A DNA stretch of 64,000 bases, from positions 434,001 through 498,000 of the forward strand of contig NZ_QNUJ01000001.1 of assembly GCF_003574625.1 (NCBI RefSeq), written 5' to 3'. How positions within the stretch are numbered: the first letter of the stretch is position 1; each line of letters begins with the position of its first letter. This DNA comes from Shinella zoogloeoides (lineage in GTDB: Bacteria > Pseudomonadota > Alphaproteobacteria > Rhizobiales > Rhizobiaceae). Made by a program: the position numbers and the translations under genes. Positions 61,937 through 64,000 of the stretch are shown here, one piece after another. The notes under the pieces are model-generated. The model was not told the origin of the DNA. It worked only from the letters and a program-made list of their open reading frames with translations, and searched no databases.

Positions 61937-62747
61937 CTCCGCCTTCCAGCGCTACAGCGCCATCGCCATTCTCCTGCTCGGAGCCGTGCTCACGCTCTAT
62001 CCCGTCGTGTGGATGGTGTCCTCCTCGCTCAAGGAAAGCCGGGAAATCTTCAGCACCGCGCTCTTCTCGATCGGATCGGCCGGGTTCAGGAACTATGTCT
62101 CGGCCTTCTCGCAGCGCCCGTTCTTCGTCTATCTCCTCAACTCGCTTCTCGCCTCGGGCATTTCCGTGATCCTGACGGTGCTGCTGAGCGCGCTTGCGGG
62201 CTACAGCTTCGCCAAGTTCCGCCATGGCCTCGCGCCCCTCTTCTGGATGATCGTGCTCGTTTCCGTGATGATCCCGCTCGAAGCCATCGTCATTCCGCTA
62301 TTCCTCGAAGTGCACGCCTTCGGCTGGACCAATACCTATGCCGGCCTGATCCTCCCCACGGCCTTCAACGTGGTCGGCATCTTCATCTTCCGCCAGGCGA
62401 TGGTGTCGATCCCCGACGCCTATATCGAGGCGGCGCGGATCGACGGCGCGAGCGAGCCGCGCATCCTTTTCTCGATCATCCTGCCGATGGTGCTGCCGAC
62501 GGCCGGCGTGGTCGCGATCCTGACGTTCAACCTGACCTGGAACAGCTATCTCTGGCCGCTGATCGTCGCCTCCGACGATACGCTGCGCACGCTTCCGCTC
62601 GGCATGGCCGCGTTCCAGGCCGGCTTCAACACGCAGTACGGCGAGGTCATGGCGGTTTCCGTGTTCGGCGCCTTGCCCACCGCGATCTTCTTCCTCTGCC
62701 TCCAGCGATATTTCGTCGAAGGCGCCGTCGCATCGGGTGTCAAATGA
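61929..62747 (+). CDS. Sugar ABC transporter permease (MalG/UgpE-like)
   Basis: 272-aa inner-membrane subunit, six helices, first near 8-30 (AIAILLLGAVLTLYPVVWMVSSSLK). EAA loop IPDAYIEAARIDGASEPRILFSIILPMVLP. Ends in ATGA overlap with the ROK kinase gene, coupling uptake to phosphorylation. Confidence 0.88.
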   Translation: MPSSAFQRYSAIAILLLGAVLTLYPVVWMVSSSLKESREIFSTALFSIGSAGFRNYVSAFSQRPFFVYLLNSLLASGISVILTVLLSALAGYSFAKFRHGLAPLFWMIVLVSVMIPLEAIVIPLFLEVHAFGWTNTYAGLILPTAFNVVGIFIFRQAMVSIPDAYIEAARIDGASEPRILFSIILPMVLPTAGVVAILTFNLTWNSYLWPLIVASDDTLRTLPLGMAAFQAGFNTQYGEVMAVSVFGALPTAIFFLCLQRYFVEGAVASGVK

Positions 62748-63544
62748 GATATGCGGTCGATCTCGGCGGCACCCATGTGCGTGTGGCGGCCGCGCAGTCC
62801 GGCTGCGAATGGCGCCACCAGCACCGCTCGCGCCGCGTGGCCGGAATGACGCCGGCCGACTTCGTCGCCCTGCTGTCCGACCTCATCCGCGAATGGGGCA
62901 CCGGCCGGCCGCAGTCGATCGGCGTTTCGGTCGCCGCGGTGGTCGATGACGAGGGTTATCTCCTCGCCTCGGAAAACCTCGGCTGGAAGGACGTGCCGCT
63001 GCGCCGGATCCTGGCGGATGCCTTTTCCTGTCCCGTTCTCGTGGAGACCGACGTCTTCTGCGGCGCTGCCTATGAAACGCGGCTCGGTGCCGCGGCAGGC
63101 GCGACCTCCGCGCTCTATCTCGGCATCGGCACGGGCATCGGGCATGCGCTGATCCTCGATGGCCGCGTGTGGCGCGGTGCGCGACGCGGCGCGAACGCCT
63201 TCGGCCATACGATCGTAGATCCCTCCGGCGCGCGCTGCTATTGCGGCCATCAGGGATGCCTTTGTACCGAGGCCTCCGGCCTCGCGCAGGCGGACAAGTC
63301 GGCGAGCGACGTGCCTCTTCAGCGCCTGGCGCTGTCCATCGGCAATGCCGTCACGCTTGTCGAGCCCGAATGCGTCATCCTTTCCGGCGGCGCCCTCAAC
63401 CAGGCGTGGTTCGATCTCGACCGGCTCGCCGCGCTCATTCCGGCCTTCACCTATCCCGCAGCAAGCCAGCCGCGCCTGGTCCGCAGTTATGCGGCGGACC
63501 CGAACCTGTGCGGCGCCCTTTTACTATCGATGGAGCAATCATGA
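62744..63544 (+). CDS. ROK-family sugar kinase
   Basis: 266-aa kinase of the ROK family. ATP/phosphate loop DLGGTHVRVA at the N-terminus, catalytic Asp in VETDVFCGA, ROK signature region GTGIGHALILDG, and zinc motif CYCGHQGCLCTEASG. No N-terminal HTH, so an enzyme rather than a regulator. Shorter than usual (about 300 aa), mainly at the second domain. Likely phosphorylates the imported sugar and supplies the ligand of the RpiR regulator. ATGA overlaps at both ends. Confidence 0.87.
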   Translation: MRYAVDLGGTHVRVAAAQSGCEWRHQHRSRRVAGMTPADFVALLSDLIREWGTGRPQSIGVSVAAVVDDEGYLLASENLGWKDVPLRRILADAFSCPVLVETDVFCGAAYETRLGAAAGATSALYLGIGTGIGHALILDGRVWRGARRGANAFGHTIVDPSGARCYCGHQGCLCTEASGLAQADKSASDVPLQRLALSIGNAVTLVEPECVILSGGALNQAWFDLDRLAALIPAFTYPAASQPRLVRSYAADPNLCGALLLSMEQS

Positions 63545-64000
63545 TCAGAGAAAGCGCAACCTACTGGATCAACAAGGCCTATCGCGAGGGTTGGGCCGTG
63601 GGCATGTTCAACGCGCATCACCTGGAGGCCGTTCAGGCGATCTCCAGCGCTGCCGAGAAGGCGAGGGCGCCGCTGATGCTCAGCACCACGATGGGCGGCC
63701 TCAAGCATGTCGGCCTCGATTATTTCATGGGCATGGCCAAAGCCGCGCGCGGCCGCACGTCCGTCCCGCTCATCCTCCATCTCGACCATGGCGCCGACTA
63801 CGAGACGGTGCGGATGTGCATCGAGGCGGGTTTCGATTCCGTCATGATCGACGCGTCGAGCGCATCCTACGACGAGAATGTCGAACTCGTGCGCAAGGTC
63901 GTTGCGCTGGCGCGCCGCCACGGCGTCGGCGTCGAGGCGCAGATCGGCGAAACGCTGGCGGAAGAGGGCGACGAGGTCATCGAGCGCAAGACGACGGTCG
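63541..64000 (+). CDS. Class II fructose/tagatose-bisphosphate aldolase-family protein (3' partial)
   Basis: First 153 codons of a zinc aldolase; the window ends inside the gene. MFNAHHLEAVQAISSAAEKA, catalytic Asp and zinc His in ILHLDHGADYE, SVMIDAS and the EAQIGETLAEEGDE block (metal Glu) identify the KbaY/GatY/FbaA family. FNAHH in place of the usual FN-NN is a subfamily variation. With the ROK kinase it suggests phosphorylation followed by retro-aldol cleavage of a ketose. One ATGA overlap with the kinase. Confidence 0.85.
   Translation, partial: MIRESATYWINKAYREGWAVGMFNAHHLEAVQAISSAAEKARAPLMLSTTMGGLKHVGLDYFMGMAKAARGRTSVPLILHLDHGADYETVRMCIEAGFDSVMIDASSASYDENVELVRKVVALARRHGVGVEAQIGETLAEEGDEVIERKTTV

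Overview
The window reads as an accessory region of an alphaproteobacterial genome, most likely a member of the Rhizobiales/Rhizobiaceae (Rhizobium, Ensifer, Shinella or Agrobacterium type). The grounds are high GC with rhizobial codon use, a fixL-fixJ-fixK-like regulatory set, a rhizobial 'host attachment' family protein, and four back-to-back catabolic loci, each with its own ABC importer and its own regulator. This density of dedicated uptake/catabolic operons is typical of a chromid or megaplasmid, but that is inference. No rRNA, tRNA, CRISPR, IS element or replication origin was found.

Region A (1-16873) is an oxygen-limitation/stress island. It carries a Mg2+ P-type ATPase (5' end cut off), an NQO-like flavoprotein, a zinc alcohol dehydrogenase, a BON-domain protein, a host-attachment protein, a FixK-like Crp/Fnr regulator, FixJ, a heme-PAS FixL, FtsH, a DUF2267 protein, Hsp20 and an HlyD plus RbbA/YhiH-type ABC exporter. 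Four near-perfect FNR/FixK boxes (2544, 5008, 8697, 11797) lie in front of its transcription units. A FixJ-like site lies in front of the fixK-like gene, suggesting a self-contained O2-sensing cascade.

Region B (16874-31108) has visibly lower GC. It has a sugar ABC importer, a PfkB kinase, a short-chain dehydrogenase, a HAD phosphatase and the ABC ATPase. These are followed by an unusual group: a regulator made of a Tm-1/'PEP hydrolase-like' TIM barrel fused to a degenerate NtrC-type AAA domain and a Fis HTH, a shortened TIM-barrel paralogue on the opposite strand, a UPF0261 (Tm-1-like) protein, and a full TIM-barrel enzyme. A flavoprotein dehydrogenase and a GlcG/HbpS protein complete it. 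A shared ACCCAA(C/T)TTTACCCA motif occurs in both control regions. This is my best candidate for an undescribed system.

Region C (31118-32400) is low in GC and holds a RES/Xre toxin-antitoxin pair with a recognisable promoter-operator.

Region D (32688-42864) looks like a hydroxyproline-type catabolic locus: GntR regulator, polar amino acid ABC importer, DapA-family deaminase/aldolase, FAD amino acid dehydrogenase, aldehyde dehydrogenase, proline-racemase-family epimerase with a Ser/Cys pair, and two SDRs, one lacking the catalytic Tyr.

Region E (42968-58597) is an inositol-like locus. It has LacI and IclR regulators, a HisD/HpsN-type dehydrogenase, an SDR, an IolD-like TPP hydrolase, a uronate-dehydrogenase-like protein, a 2-hydroxyacid dehydrogenase, an HpcH aldolase, a ribose-type ABC importer, two Gfo/Idh dehydrogenases, an IolE-like protein and an SMP-30 lactonase. 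iolB and iolC are absent, so the lower pathway probably differs from the textbook one.

Region F (58779-64000) has an RpiR regulator, a CUT1 sugar ABC importer, a ROK kinase and the start of a class II aldolase, cut by the window end.
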